15,000 nucleotides of DNA, taken from Conus ventricosus (lineage: Eukaryota; Mollusca; Gastropoda; Neogastropoda; Conidae). Shown here piece after piece: positions 1-10,160 of this stretch (positions are counted from its first letter, which is position 1; each line of letters starts with the position of its first letter). The stretch spans positions 35,690,654 to 35,705,653 of the forward strand of contig CM031626.1 in NCBI GenBank assembly GCA_018398815.1, given 5' to 3'. Made by a program: the position numbers and the translations under genes. A model generated the notes under the pieces. It ran no database searches, was not told the DNA's origin, and saw only the letters and a list, made by a program, of their open reading frames with translations.

Positions 1-45
1 TTTGTACCCGCCACCCTTCCTTCACCTTCTAATCAGATTCATTGC

Positions 46-48
<3 letters not shown>

Positions 49-111
<63 letters not shown>

Positions 112-132
112 CGCGCGCGCTCACACACGCGC
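49..132. repeat. (AC)n microsatellite with CG-rich end
   Basis: About 30 AC dinucleotides run from 49 to 108, followed by GC/CA alternation to 132. The whole block is alternating purine-pyrimidine and could adopt Z-DNA. It sits just before the pyrimidine-rich stretch and the AG at 147-148 that I take as a splice acceptor, so it would be intronic. Confidence 0.95.
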
Positions 133-148
133 CCCATTCTCTGTCTAG

Positions 149-700
149 AACTATCACAAAAGACCACCAGACCTTCAGGCAGGCCTTCTACAACGAGGAG
201 CCGCCTGAACGGCCAGTTCACCGCTGGCCGGCTTCTAGAGGTGGACCTTGCAGCCCACCAACGACAGCATCGAGAGTGCAGAAATGCCATCTTGCCCGAA
301 CTCAGCAGCGGGTCTCTGCGACAAGCCAGCGAAAGTCAGACCACAGAGCAAAGAAGCGAGGGAACAGAGGAGAACCACCCTACCCGTCAACAGGGATGGG
401 GAGATGGACGGCGAGACAAATCCAGCAAGACTTCTCAGGTAAGTTTCCAACCGTGCCCGAAACGTCCTCTGGAATCGGAAGAGGAAGAGCTCCAGTCTCT
501 GTCCCAAGAGGCCCGGAAGCGGAAGCAGGAGAAGGAGGAGGAGAAATCCCCTGAGCCTTGCACGCCCTCTGGGGAGGAAAGCGAGGACAGAGCAGGTCCG
601 GGGAGACTGTCTGTGGACGTTGTGATGTCTGAATCTTCCAAGTCGAAGGCGCCTCCACGTCAACGAGAAAGCCAGCCACGTCTGCTGCAAGGTCTGCAAG
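149..700 (+). CDS. Candidate coding exon, disordered charged protein (partial gene)
   Basis: I do not recognise this protein. Frame 1 has no stop from the window start to 712, far longer than chance. The likely exon starts after a pyrimidine-rich TCTGTCTAG acceptor (AG at 147-148) and ends at AAG|GTATTG (GT at 701-702). The 552-nt exon is phase 1 at both ends. The product is low-complexity. It has an early LAAHQRQH stretch, then a middle with KRPLESEEEE followed by ARKRKQEKEEEK, which looks like a nuclear localisation signal beside an acidic patch, then a serine/proline-rich part (SPEPCTPSGEES). This composition suggests a nuclear regulatory protein, by inference only. The end phase matches the exon at 4545, so the two may be joined. 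Uncertainties: a perfect donor, CAG|GTAAGT, lies inside at 439, and frame 3 is also open through 554, so the true exon could end at 438 in another frame. Confidence 0.45.
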
Positions 701-1003
701 GTATTGTACTGTAGTGTGCTGTGTGCTGTTGTGCTGCAGGACAGGATTCGGTGTGTCTTGTCTGTGTAATACTGATGCCAGACTGATGCTGTACTGCTCT
801 GTACTGTTCTGTAGCATAGTGTGTTATACTGATCAGAAGTAATCTGTACAACACTGTCCTGTACCTGACTATATTGCACAGTCCTGAATATCATCCTGCA
901 TAACATTGCTCTGTGCCAGGAAAAAACAAACAACTACACTATCCAGTATACAATCCTGTGTTATGATGCCCTGTCCTATATTCTGTTACACTATTCTGCT
1001 CCA
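701..1003. other. Intronic stretch of degenerate TACTGT-like repeats
   Basis: No gene is seen here. The sequence is full of imperfect CTGTACTG, TACTGT and CCTGTA words that resemble the unit of the 25-bp array that follows. It is probably decayed or ancestral repeat material bordering that array. Confidence 0.5.
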
Positions 1004-1956
1004 CACAGTACCATACTGTCATGTATCATCCAGTATCACTCTGTCATGTATCATACAGAATCACACTGCCATGTATCATACAGTATTGCACTGTCTTGTA
1101 TCATACAGTATCACACTGTCCTGTATCATACAGTATCACACTGCCGTGTATCATACAGTACCACACTGCCATGTATCATACAGTACCACACTGTCATGTA
1201 TCATGCAGTACCACACTGTCATGTATCAAACAGTACCACACTGCCATGTATCATACAGTACCACACTGTCATGTATCATACAGTACCACACTGCCATGTA
1301 TCATACAGTATCACTGTCATGTATCATACAGTACCACACTGCCACGTATTATACAGTACCACACTGTCATGTATCATACAGTATCACACTGTCATGTATC
1401 ATACAGTATCACACTGTCATGTATCATACAGTATCACTGTCATGTATTATACAGTACCACACTGTCATGTATCATACAGTATCACTGTCATGTATCATAC
1501 AGTATCACACTGTCCTGTATCATACAGTACTACACTGTCATGTATCATACAGTACCACACTGTCCTGTATCATACAGTACTACACTGTCATGTATCATAC
1601 AGTACCACACTGTCATGTATCATACAGTATCACACTGTCATGTATCATACAGTATCACACTGTCATGTATCATACAGTACTACACTGCCATGTATCATAC
1701 AGTATCACACTGTCCTGTATCATACAGTATCACACTGTCATGTATCATACAGTATCACACTGTCATGTATCATACAGTATCACACTGACATCTATCATAC
1801 ATCTATCATACAGTATCACACTGTCATGTATCATACAGTATCACACTGTCATGTATCATACAGTATCACACTGACATCTATCATACAGTATCACACTGTC
1901 ATGTATCATACAGTATCACACTGTCATGTATCATACAGTACCACACTGTCCTGCAC
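1004..1956. repeat. 25-bp minisatellite (about 38 units)
   Basis: The unit is approximately CATACAGTAtCACACTGTCATGTAT, 25 bp, with T/C alternation after CAGTA and CTGTC/CTGCC variants. Some units are 23 bp and lack one CA (near 1310, 1430 and 1485). A variant with CTGACATCTATC appears near 1787 and 1870. The forward unit contains no stop codon, so all three forward frames stay open for about 1 kb. This is a by-product of repetition and not evidence of a gene. Confidence 0.95.
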
Positions 1957-2082
1957 CTTCCTGTACCACGCTGGGCTCCACAAGCCTGTACCATCCTGTA
2001 TGACCTTTTACTGTATGCTATCTTGCATTACACTGTCTTGTACCGTAATATATCATGAACATTATCATCGTTACTGTTATTA

Positions 2083-2185
2083 TTTATAATTATCATCATC
2101 ATCATCATCACCATCATCATCATCATTATCATCATCATTTTCTTCGTCATCATCGTTATTATTGTTATTATCATTATTAATTTTA

Positions 2186-2247
<62 letters not shown>

Positions 2248-2263
2248 GTTCGTCGTCGTCATT

Positions 2264-2326
<63 letters not shown>

Positions 2327-2377
2327 GTCATCATCATCATCATCATCATCATGATTGTTCTTCTTCTTCTTCTTCTT

Positions 2378-2408
<31 letters not shown>

Positions 2409-2466
2409 TATTATTATTATTATTATTATTATTATTGTTGTTCTTGTCGTTATTGTTGTTATCTTT

Positions 2467-2521
<55 letters not shown>
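2083..2521. repeat. Compound triplet-repeat block (ATC, ATT, TTC)
   Basis: Successive pure triplet arrays are present: mixed ATC/ATT to about 2185, (ATT)n 2191-2247, (ATC)n 2264-2352, (TTC)n 2358-2407, (ATT)n 2406-2436 and (ATC)n 2467-2521. Most differ by single-base changes of TNN triplets, as expected when one array seeds another by substitution and slippage. The TTC tract (about 16 units) is a homopurine-homopyrimidine mirror repeat able to form a triplex. Open frames here (poly-Leu, Ile, Ser, Met or Asn) are artefacts. Confidence 0.95.
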
Positions 2522-2522
<1 letters not shown>

Positions 2523-2737
2523 TATTATTGTCATTATTCTGATTATGATCATGACTAGCATTATATTTTATTACCGTGGTTGGTTTTTATCATATTTTAT
2601 ATTGTTGTTGTTGCAGTTGTTATTAGTATCATTATTGATGTTGTTTTGTTGTGGTTGTTATTGTGGTCGTCGTTATCGTAGTCATCGTCATTATCCTTCT
2701 ACTCCCCCATCTTATTATTGCTGTTACTGTCGTCCGT

Positions 2738-3073
2738 AGTGGCGGTGGTGTAGGTGGTATGGAAGATAGTGGTGCAGACAGTGGCGGTGGTGTAGGTGGT
2801 ATGGAAGACAGTGGTGCTGACAGTGGCGGTGGTGTAGGTGGTATGGAAGACAGTGGTACTGACAGTGGTGGTGGTGTAGGTGGTATGGAAGACAGTGGTA
2901 CAGACAGTGGCGGTGGTGTAGGTGGTATGGAAGACAGTGGTACTGACAGTGGTGGTGGTGTAGGTGGTATGGAAGACAGTGGTACTGACAGTGGTGGTGG
3001 TGTAGGTGGTATGGAAGACAGTGGTACTGACAGTGGCGGTGGTGTAGGCGGTATGGAAGACAGTGGTACTGAC
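2738..3073. repeat. 42-bp minisatellite, 8 units
   Basis: Exactly eight 42-bp units fill 336 bp with no length variants. Each begins AGTGGCGGTGGTGTAGG and ends near ACTGAC or GCAGAC. Differences are single bases (GGC/GGT, ACT/GCT/GCA). Because 42 is a multiple of 3, reading frames persist on both strands. The forward frame gives a 14-residue repeat DSGGGVGGMEDSGT; the reverse frames give proline-rich repeats. No start codon context or splice sites were found, so I call it a repeat and not a gene. It lies in the proposed intron 701-4544. Confidence 0.95.
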
Positions 3074-3587
3074 ACTGCATGTTGCTGCACCTGTTCTTAC
3101 GTCCTTTTAGTGAACAGCTGAGCTGTAGTCATTTCTAATTTTATTTTTTGCTGTCCCATCTTCTGTGCCACGTCAGTGGCATTGCACCCACGCTGCTCAT
3201 TCCCACACCCCATACACAGCCACAGCCCAGTCAGTCCCATTGCAACCCCAGCACCGGCAATCCACGGGGAGCAGTCAATGTCAAGTCGTCAAGAGGCAAC
3301 CCACCGGAGGAGACACTGCACTGCTGCCGAGTCACTTCGGTGGTGTTCAGTGGCGCCTGTTCTGATCCAGCATACGCAGGACACCACCTACTAAGCCCCC
3401 AACTGACGACAATAATTGCTTAGTCGCGGATCCGGCGCGACCACCACGTCCGTCCAACGACAGCCCCTATGGACTCGCCGATACCGGTGACCTCGACGGA
3501 ACTAAACCAAGGACATCGAAACTGAGGTCATCATGAGAGCAGGGCATGAAGGGCCACAGAATTTGATACTTTTTTTTCAATGCTGAT
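3074..3587. other. Mixed-composition intronic sequence, no gene recognised
   Basis: This stretch is more GC-rich and complex than its surroundings, especially 3165-3530. Short open frames of about 66-91 codons exist but show no recognisable domain or splice context. A T8 run lies at about 3571-3578. It could be the body of an old mobile element, but I cannot identify ends or family. Confidence 0.4.
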
Positions 3588-3946
3588 CGATGAAAATGAG
3601 GATGATTAAGATGATGCTACGGATTTCCATTCCAGTCTGAGACTGCAAGACAGGGCTGTACTCTACGCTTCCTTTCATAATATATCCCGGCGTCAACCAG
3701 GCCCAAGAGATACAGACACCTGCAGTGTTGGTCAGGAAATTTCAGCAACACTCTCAGAGACGCATCCATTAAGTGGATGAAACTCGACTGTGTGGTCCCA
3801 GTCTTCCCAACTGAGCCCATAGCAAAATCAACTCTGGGTAGGAGCCGGTCTGAGCAGAAAAATCCCACATGACTCTGATGGGAATCGAACCCACGACCTC
3901 CCAGCCGGGAGTCCACAACACTAACCACTTTGCCACGGCGGCTGGT
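3588..3946 (-). mobile_element. tRNA-derived SINE
   Basis: Read on the minus strand, the element begins at about 3946 with a tRNA-like head. The A box is TGGCAAAGTGGTTAG (3921-3935) and the B box is GGTTCGATTCC (3881-3891); these are internal RNA polymerase III promoter elements. A tRNA-unrelated body of about 230 bp follows. The end near 3588-3626 is rich in CATCAT/AATCATCCTC, a plausible simple-repeat tail. No clear target-site duplication was found, so the ends are approximate. Part of the body (3706-3840) is similar to 7218-7360, which indicates a second related copy in this window. The minus-strand open frame through it is incidental. Confidence 0.8.
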
Positions 3947-4544
3947 GTAATTTCTAGATTTCGACCTCTGCGATATTATAATCATTATCAGTACTGGCAC
4001 ATCGTTATTGTTCTCCGTGCTATCACTAAGGCTAGCGTTATTATCAGTACTTCATCATTCCTACCACCATCAGGAACAATAGCTGTGGTAAGAAGTATTC
4101 GTTGCTGCATCATCATCACTCATTGTTATCATGATTATTATAACGGTTAACCTCTGTGTCCCCATTACCATCACCATCATCATTAACGGTCCCAAAGTGC
4201 CACAAGCATCCTGTTATTAGGACTAATGCCTTTACCAAACGCATATAATGCTCATTAAGAGAGAAATTGTTGCCAATTTATCATTATAATCAGTAGTAGT
4301 AGTAGAAGTAGTAGTAGTAGTAGTAGTGATGGTAATCACAGTAGAACATGGTGATGATGACGATGATGATGATTATGACCATTATGACGACGGTCATGAT
4401 GATTATGTTTTGTTGTTATTATTGTTGTCTTATTACCTTCTGTATGAGTTTTGTAGTCCTTATTTGTAATTTGTGATTTTGTTTTGAAATAAAATGTTAT
4501 TCATTTAAAAAAGAAACGGACGGATCTCTTTACTATTTTGACAG
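3947..4544. other. AT-rich intronic sequence with short triplet tracts
   Basis: No gene is seen. It holds scattered ATC/ATT words, a (TAG/GTA)n tract at 4293-4327, and ATG/GAT-rich sequence at 4345-4400. It ends at the acceptor TCTCTTTACTATTTTGACAG (AG at 4543-4544). Confidence 0.6.
4488..4493 (+). promoter_or_regulatory. AATAAA polyadenylation-like signal
   Basis: A canonical AATAAA lies in a T-rich stretch 51 bp before the terminal-exon acceptor, followed by an A-rich run at 4507-4513. In the proposed gene it would be intronic. It may mark the 3' end of an inserted retroelement, or an alternative early poly(A) site. The hexamer alone is weak evidence. Confidence 0.3.
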
Positions 4545-6013
4545 CTTCTGGACCAGAACTCAAACCTTCAGCCCCTGACTTTACCACGGAGGTCACCAAA
4601 CTGCCTCCCCAGATCCAACTCAAACCTTCAGCCCCTGACTTTACCACGGAGGTCACCAAACTGCCTCCCCAGATCCAACTCAAACCTTCAGCCCCTGACT
4701 TCACCACGGAGGTCACCAAACTGCCTTCTGGACCAGAACTCAAACCTTCAGCCCCTGACTTTACCACGGAGGTCACCAAACTGCCTCCCCAGATCCAAAA
4801 GCCCGCTCGCAAACACCGATGGAGTGAGCCACGTTCCCCGGTTCCCCGGCCTCCGGCACGATCTCGTGGTCCCTACGACCACAGCAACAACGGCACCAGC
4901 GGCGTCAGCGACCAGGAGCAGTACCTATCTAGCATGTCCACCGACTTCTCCCTGGGTGGTCCTTCCCTGCTGCATCGAGCTTTGGCCAGGGAGGGCAGGA
5001 GTCCCAAACTCCATCCTAACGGGACTCCGGCCCCTCAAGTCGGCGCCAGCTTTTATGAATTTGATCTGGAAGGTCCGGGGTACATGGGTGAGGGCCGTGC
5101 GTGCGGCTTGGTTGAAGAGGACGAACAAGACGTGGGCCTCAGTGATGACATGAATGGAAGTTATTTCGACTCTGACGAGCTGGACTGCTCTCCCAGGAAT
5201 TGTCTCCTCGCTGTTCCTCCGTCCGTTCCTTTCCCGGTGCACAGAGACACGAGCAAAGACAAGAAGGTGAAGACTAATCTTCCGTCTTTCTCCAGTTTGT
5301 CTGATGAATTGGTCGGCGACACCTCTGGATCCAAAGATTGGGGAAAGTGGAGCATGCCCGGCATAGCTAAAGGAACAGCTAAGCCTCAAGCCCAGCAGGA
5401 ATCCAGACCTAACGCCTTTAACAAAGGCAGCGGGTGGAGGTGGAAAGGTTCCAGTAGGAAAAGTTCCAGCAGACATCTCGAGGAGGACGTCCTGGGCGAC
5501 CGAGGATCTGACCCACACAGTCACCATACACAAGGTGCAGGCTCCCAGCATAGAACAGACAGAATTCCTGAAACTGATCACACCACTTCTTTCAACTGGT
5601 CCCCCTCCTTCTCCTCCACCCTCTCAGCCTCATCTACGACCGTGACCCCTTCCACCAGCAGCGAGGAGCGGTTCCTGTCCAATCAGAAGAACTCCGAAGC
5701 CTCCAAACATAAAGAGCGCAGAAAGGAAGCGAACCCATGGCATCCTCGGGACACGCTTCGCAAGGGAGGCAAGCTACAGTCGCAGGTTCGTTTCCTCAAG
5801 AAGAAACTGCAGAATGACTTGGTCACATTTTCCTTCCGGCCTTTCCGATTTTTCAGCTCCTCTTCGGAAGGAGAGCCAGTGGATGAAGTTTGGAGAAACA
5901 GAGGTGGGAACAAGCCCAGAGCAGCCCCCTCTTCTGCTGTTTCCTCCTCCAGTTACCATTCCATCCTGTTCTCAAACGACGAGGACGACAGACCTCCGAA
6001 GAAACATCGTTAG
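4545..6013 (+). CDS. Terminal coding exon of an unrecognised disordered protein
   Basis: This is the best-supported coding region: 488 codons without a stop, ending at TAG 6011-6013, with codon use typical of coding sequence. No suitable ATG opens it. Instead a good acceptor, TTTTGACAG, precedes 4545, and the exon enters in phase 1. Numbering from Ser at 4547, residues 1-84 are four copies of LKPSAPDFTTEVTKLP separated by SGPE or PQIQ. Next comes a basic, proline-rich part (KPARKHRWSEPRSP, PPARSRGP), then an acidic segment (EEDEQDVGLSDDMN, DSDELD). After that is a long serine/threonine-rich region. Near residue 400 there is a short basic amphipathic stretch (LQSQVRFLKKKLQNDL). The protein ends DDRPPKKHR, a possible nuclear localisation signal. 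No catalytic or zinc-binding motif is visible. A nuclear scaffold or regulator is the most natural guess, but that is inference. It may be the last exon of the gene whose exon lies at 149-700. Confidence 0.7.
4547..4798 (+). repeat. 60-bp in-frame coding minisatellite, 4 units
   Basis: Four 48-bp blocks encoding LKPSAPDFTTEVTKLP are spaced by 12-bp linkers of two kinds: TCTGGACCAGAA (SGPE) and CCCCAGATCCAA (PQIQ). The linker order is SGPE, PQIQ, PQIQ, SGPE, PQIQ. The 48-bp blocks are identical except for one silent T-to-C change (TTT/TTC) in the third block near 4702. Such identity in an otherwise complex exon points to recent expansion or gene conversion. The frame is kept at any copy number. 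Confidence 0.95.
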
Positions 6014-6379
6014 TCCCTTGGCTTGTCACACAACATGCAGGCACACACCGATGTAGTGTGGGTATGTTTTGTGTGTGTGTGTGTGTGTGTGTGTGGTTCA
6101 TGGAGGGGAGTGTTGAGTGGGATTTCTGAATCATTTTCACTTTTTGGGGGTTAATCTAAACATCATCAACTGAAAACCTGTCTGTACTTTCATTTTGTTT
6201 TGCTCATAACATTGCTCGGTGATTGTGCAAGTAGGCCTATAAACGATAACGTTGTTGGATTAGCGGGAGGGGGGGGGGGGGGCGACCATAACGTTTGTCA
6301 AGAAGACAAGACAGTCTCTCAGACGGTCAGGAAAACTGGAGGACCTGCTTTGTAAAATAGCGTGACTGGCTCACTGGCT
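6014..6379 (+). other. Likely 3' UTR / downstream sequence with (GT)n and G14
   Basis: This follows the stop codon of the terminal exon. It contains a (GT)n tract at 6070-6095 and an uninterrupted run of 14 G at 6269-6282. No AATAAA occurs before 6379; the nearest variant is ATTAAA at 6744-6749, after the 45-bp array. The 3' UTR end is therefore not defined. Confidence 0.5.
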
Positions 6380-6739
6380 ATGATGGGAGAATGGTTGGTC
6401 GCTGCATGCCACGGGCTGCCTCTCATGGTGGGAGAATGGTTGGTCGCTGCATGCCACGTGCTGCCTCTCATGGTGGGAGACTGGTTGGTCGCTGCATGCC
6501 ACGTGCTGCCTCTCATGGTGGGAGAATGGTTGGTAGCTGCATGCCACGTGCTGCCTCTCATGGTGGGAGACTGGTTGGTCGCTGCATGCCACGTGCTGCC
6601 TCTCATGGTGGGAGACTGGTTGGTCGCTGCATGCCACGTGCTGCCTCTCATGGTGGGAGACTGGTTGGTCGCTGCATGCCACGTGCTGCCTCTCATGGTG
6701 GGAGAATGGTTGGTCGCTGCATGCCACGTGCTGCCTCTT
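6380..6739. repeat. 45-bp minisatellite, 8 units
   Basis: Eight exact 45-bp units begin ATGGTGGGAGAATGG and contain GCATGC followed by CACGTG. Variation is single-base (GAATGG/GACTGG, GGTCGC/GGTAGC, and CACGGG in the first unit). Seven of the eight units keep the palindrome CACGTG, a canonical E-box, at 45-bp spacing, the last at 6725-6730. The unit length is a multiple of 3, so several frames stay open on both strands. I see no independent sign of translation. Confidence 0.95.
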
Positions 6740-7018
6740 GGGAATTAAAAGAAGAGTTCACTGTCAGAGATAAACTTTCGAACACCCTACAGAGCATTTT
6801 CACATTGTTTTGTATTGCATCCCTTTGTATTGTGTGGCAGTCTACAGTATTGTATTGCACAATGTTATCGTTGTAACAGAATCGTCTATGCCAGAGTGAA
6901 GCTGTTCGCAGAGACACACTTTTAAAAAAAATGAGAAGCAGTAAGGATGATGATGATTATGTGGTTGAGCTGCATTAAAAAAAAATCCGAGTCTACATCA
7001 AAAGGGTTCACTCAACCG
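6740..7018. other. Short spacer, no gene
   Basis: AT-rich sequence with TATTGTATTGCA-like words near 6811-6860, an A7 run (6924-6930) and an A9 run (6977-6985). ATTAAA at 6744-6749 is a possible poly(A) signal for the upstream gene. No coding potential was recognised. Confidence 0.4.
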
Positions 7019-7265
7019 AGAGATACTGACACCTACCGCGCTGGTCAGGACATTTGGAGTAAAGACAGAGATACTGACACATACCGCGATGGTCAGGACA
7101 TTTGGACTAAAGACAGAGATACTGACACATACCGCGATGGTCAGGACATTAAAATTTTGGCGTAAAGATAGAGATACTGACACCTACCGCGCTGGTTAGG
7201 ACATTTGGAGTAAAGACAGAGATACTGACACCTACCGCGCTGGTTAGGACATTTGGAGTAAAGAC
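7019..7265. repeat. 48-bp minisatellite, 5 units, SINE-related
   Basis: Units start AGAGATACTGACACC at 7019, 7067, 7115, 7170 and 7218. Four are 48 bp; the third is 55 bp because of an insertion around ATTAAAATTTTGG. The unit matches 3706-3760 of the SINE (AGAGATACAGACACC... GGTTGGTCAGGA-type core), so the array appears to be an amplified piece of that SINE family's body. Confidence 0.9.
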
Positions 7266-7360
7266 AGAGCGTCTGAAGCAGTTAGAAGTAGAGCGTAATT
7301 TTCCAGTCTTCCCATTGAATTCCCTGGCACACTCGATAATTCTGGATAGAAGACGGCCGG
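7266..7360 (-). mobile_element. Diverged SINE body fragment
   Basis: 7303-7360 aligns by eye with 3798-3855 of the minus-strand SINE. Both share CCAGTCTTCCCA, then a CCC..GC block, then TCTGG(G/A)TAG followed by an A/G-rich stretch and CGG. The spacing from AGAGATAC to CCAGTCTTCCCA is 85 bp here and 92 bp in the other copy. No tRNA-like head with A and B boxes is visible beyond 7360, so this copy is headless or belongs to another family sharing the body. Confidence 0.55.
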
Positions 7361-8012
<652 letters not shown>

Positions 8013-8036
8013 ATATTGGTACCTTCTCTAAAAGTC

Positions 8037-8153
8037 TTTCTCTACCTCTCCCTTTCTTGACTCATCCTTCCTCTACTCCACCTCCCCCACCTTCCTTCCA
8101 CTTTCCTCTTCTCCTCCTTTTCCTTCTCCTCCTCCTCCTCCTCCTCCACCACC
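8037..8153. repeat. Polypyrimidine tract
   Basis: About 115 bp is almost entirely C and T, ending in (CTC)n and CCACCACCATAG. It could serve as a very long polypyrimidine tract for a splice acceptor at 8157, or simply be low-complexity sequence next to the GT array. Confidence 0.8.
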
Positions 8154-8156
8154 ATA

Positions 8157-8490
8157 GACATCTGCGTTGCAAGACTAACTTTCTTTGTCGTCCTTGTCGT
8201 GGACAACGTCAAGGGCAAGATCCATCTCAAAGCCTACGTTGACGCAGTGGTATTTGCGGCCAGCCTCACAGTCAAGTGTAACGATGAATCGGTTGAAGAG
8301 GTCTGTGGGCCTCCGACAGCTGACTGGAAGCTGGCAGCAATGCACACTCCCTTATTGAAGAAGCCTGTTCAGTCTTTCCCACAGCCGCCCGCGCGGCGCG
8401 TGTTGTCCCTCACAGAGCCAGTTCTAGGAGCGCACGCCCTCAGTGAAAGTCCCACGCTCGGGAAGATGCTGTTTATCCTTCTTTACTGGC
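8157..8490 (+). CDS. Possible single internal exon, product unknown
   Basis: Frame 3 is open from the polypyrimidine tract through the TC repeat to 8597. The middle part has coding-like codons and reads VDNVKGKIHLKAYVDAVVF followed by a hydrophobic and cysteine-containing segment, then a proline-rich part. It follows CCACCATAG, a usable acceptor, and lies before the (TC)n tract at 8498. I recognise no family and see no strong donor; GTGAAAGT near 8441 is a moderate candidate. It may equally be a chance open frame or a decayed element. Confidence 0.3.
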
Positions 8491-8494
8491 ATGC

Positions 8495-8497
<3 letters not shown>

Positions 8498-8566
<69 letters not shown>
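8498..8566. repeat. (TC)n microsatellite
   Basis: Near-pure TC dinucleotide run of about 69 bp with one CC interruption near 8554. Confidence 0.97.
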
Positions 8567-8683
8567 GTGCAGTTCTCATTGCAGTTCGATGCAATGATTT
8601 CTACCATGTATTTATTGTTTGAGGGCTGGTTGAAAGAAAGCTACTGACTGGTGCTTATTCTTTTCCCTCATTAAACAACATTC

Positions 8684-9912
<1,229 letters not shown>

Positions 9913-9990
9913 TCCACGAAAAATTAATAATCACACATTACAATGGAGGTCTGCATTACAATCCCGTTTCGTTTTTGTCTCCCCCTTCTC

Positions 9991-9992
<2 letters not shown>

Positions 9993-10058
<66 letters not shown>

Positions 10059-10065
10059 AGAGAGA
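9993..10065. repeat. (GA)n microsatellite
   Basis: About 73 bp of GA with one GG interruption at 10039-10040. It is the reverse complement of the (TC)n tract ending at 9909, so the two could pair as a stem of about 60 bp across an 83-bp loop. Confidence 0.95.
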
Positions 10066-10160
10066 AGGCTTGAGGCGCTAATGCTCTAGCGATTACGTCC
10101 CTTGGATCGAACCCTGGCGTCGCTCTCGCGTCATCCCCGCAGAGGGCCTGGATGAAGGAC

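Noticed and set aside
623..700. A C2H2 zinc-finger-like reading (CLNLPSRRRL then SHVCCKVCK) in frame 2, plus LAAHQRQH near 244.
   Set aside because: Frame 2 has a stop at 623-625, the first His position is Asn, and the spacing fits only if bases are missing. Frame 1 is continuous through the same region. It could be a decayed finger, but the evidence is too weak to call.
235..933. Long minus-strand open frame opposite the first exon.
   Set aside because: It overlaps a coding-like plus-strand frame and extends into TACTGT-like repeats; its leucine-rich part is the complement of the Glu/Lys-rich coding stretch.
2651..3121. A gene for a hydrophobic-leader, Gly/Asp-repeat protein.
   Set aside because: The apparent signal peptide comes from GTT/ATT-biased sequence, there is no proper ATG at the start, and the rest is the 42-bp satellite.
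3872..3946. Possible functional tRNA gene on the minus strand.
   Set aside because: It is continuous with a non-tRNA body of about 230 bp related to another copy in the window, and the stems are degenerate; it fits a SINE head better.
10082..10135. B-box-like GGATCGAACCC suggesting a third SINE.
   Set aside because: No A box is found at the right distance in either orientation, and there are no element ends; likely chance or a small remnant.
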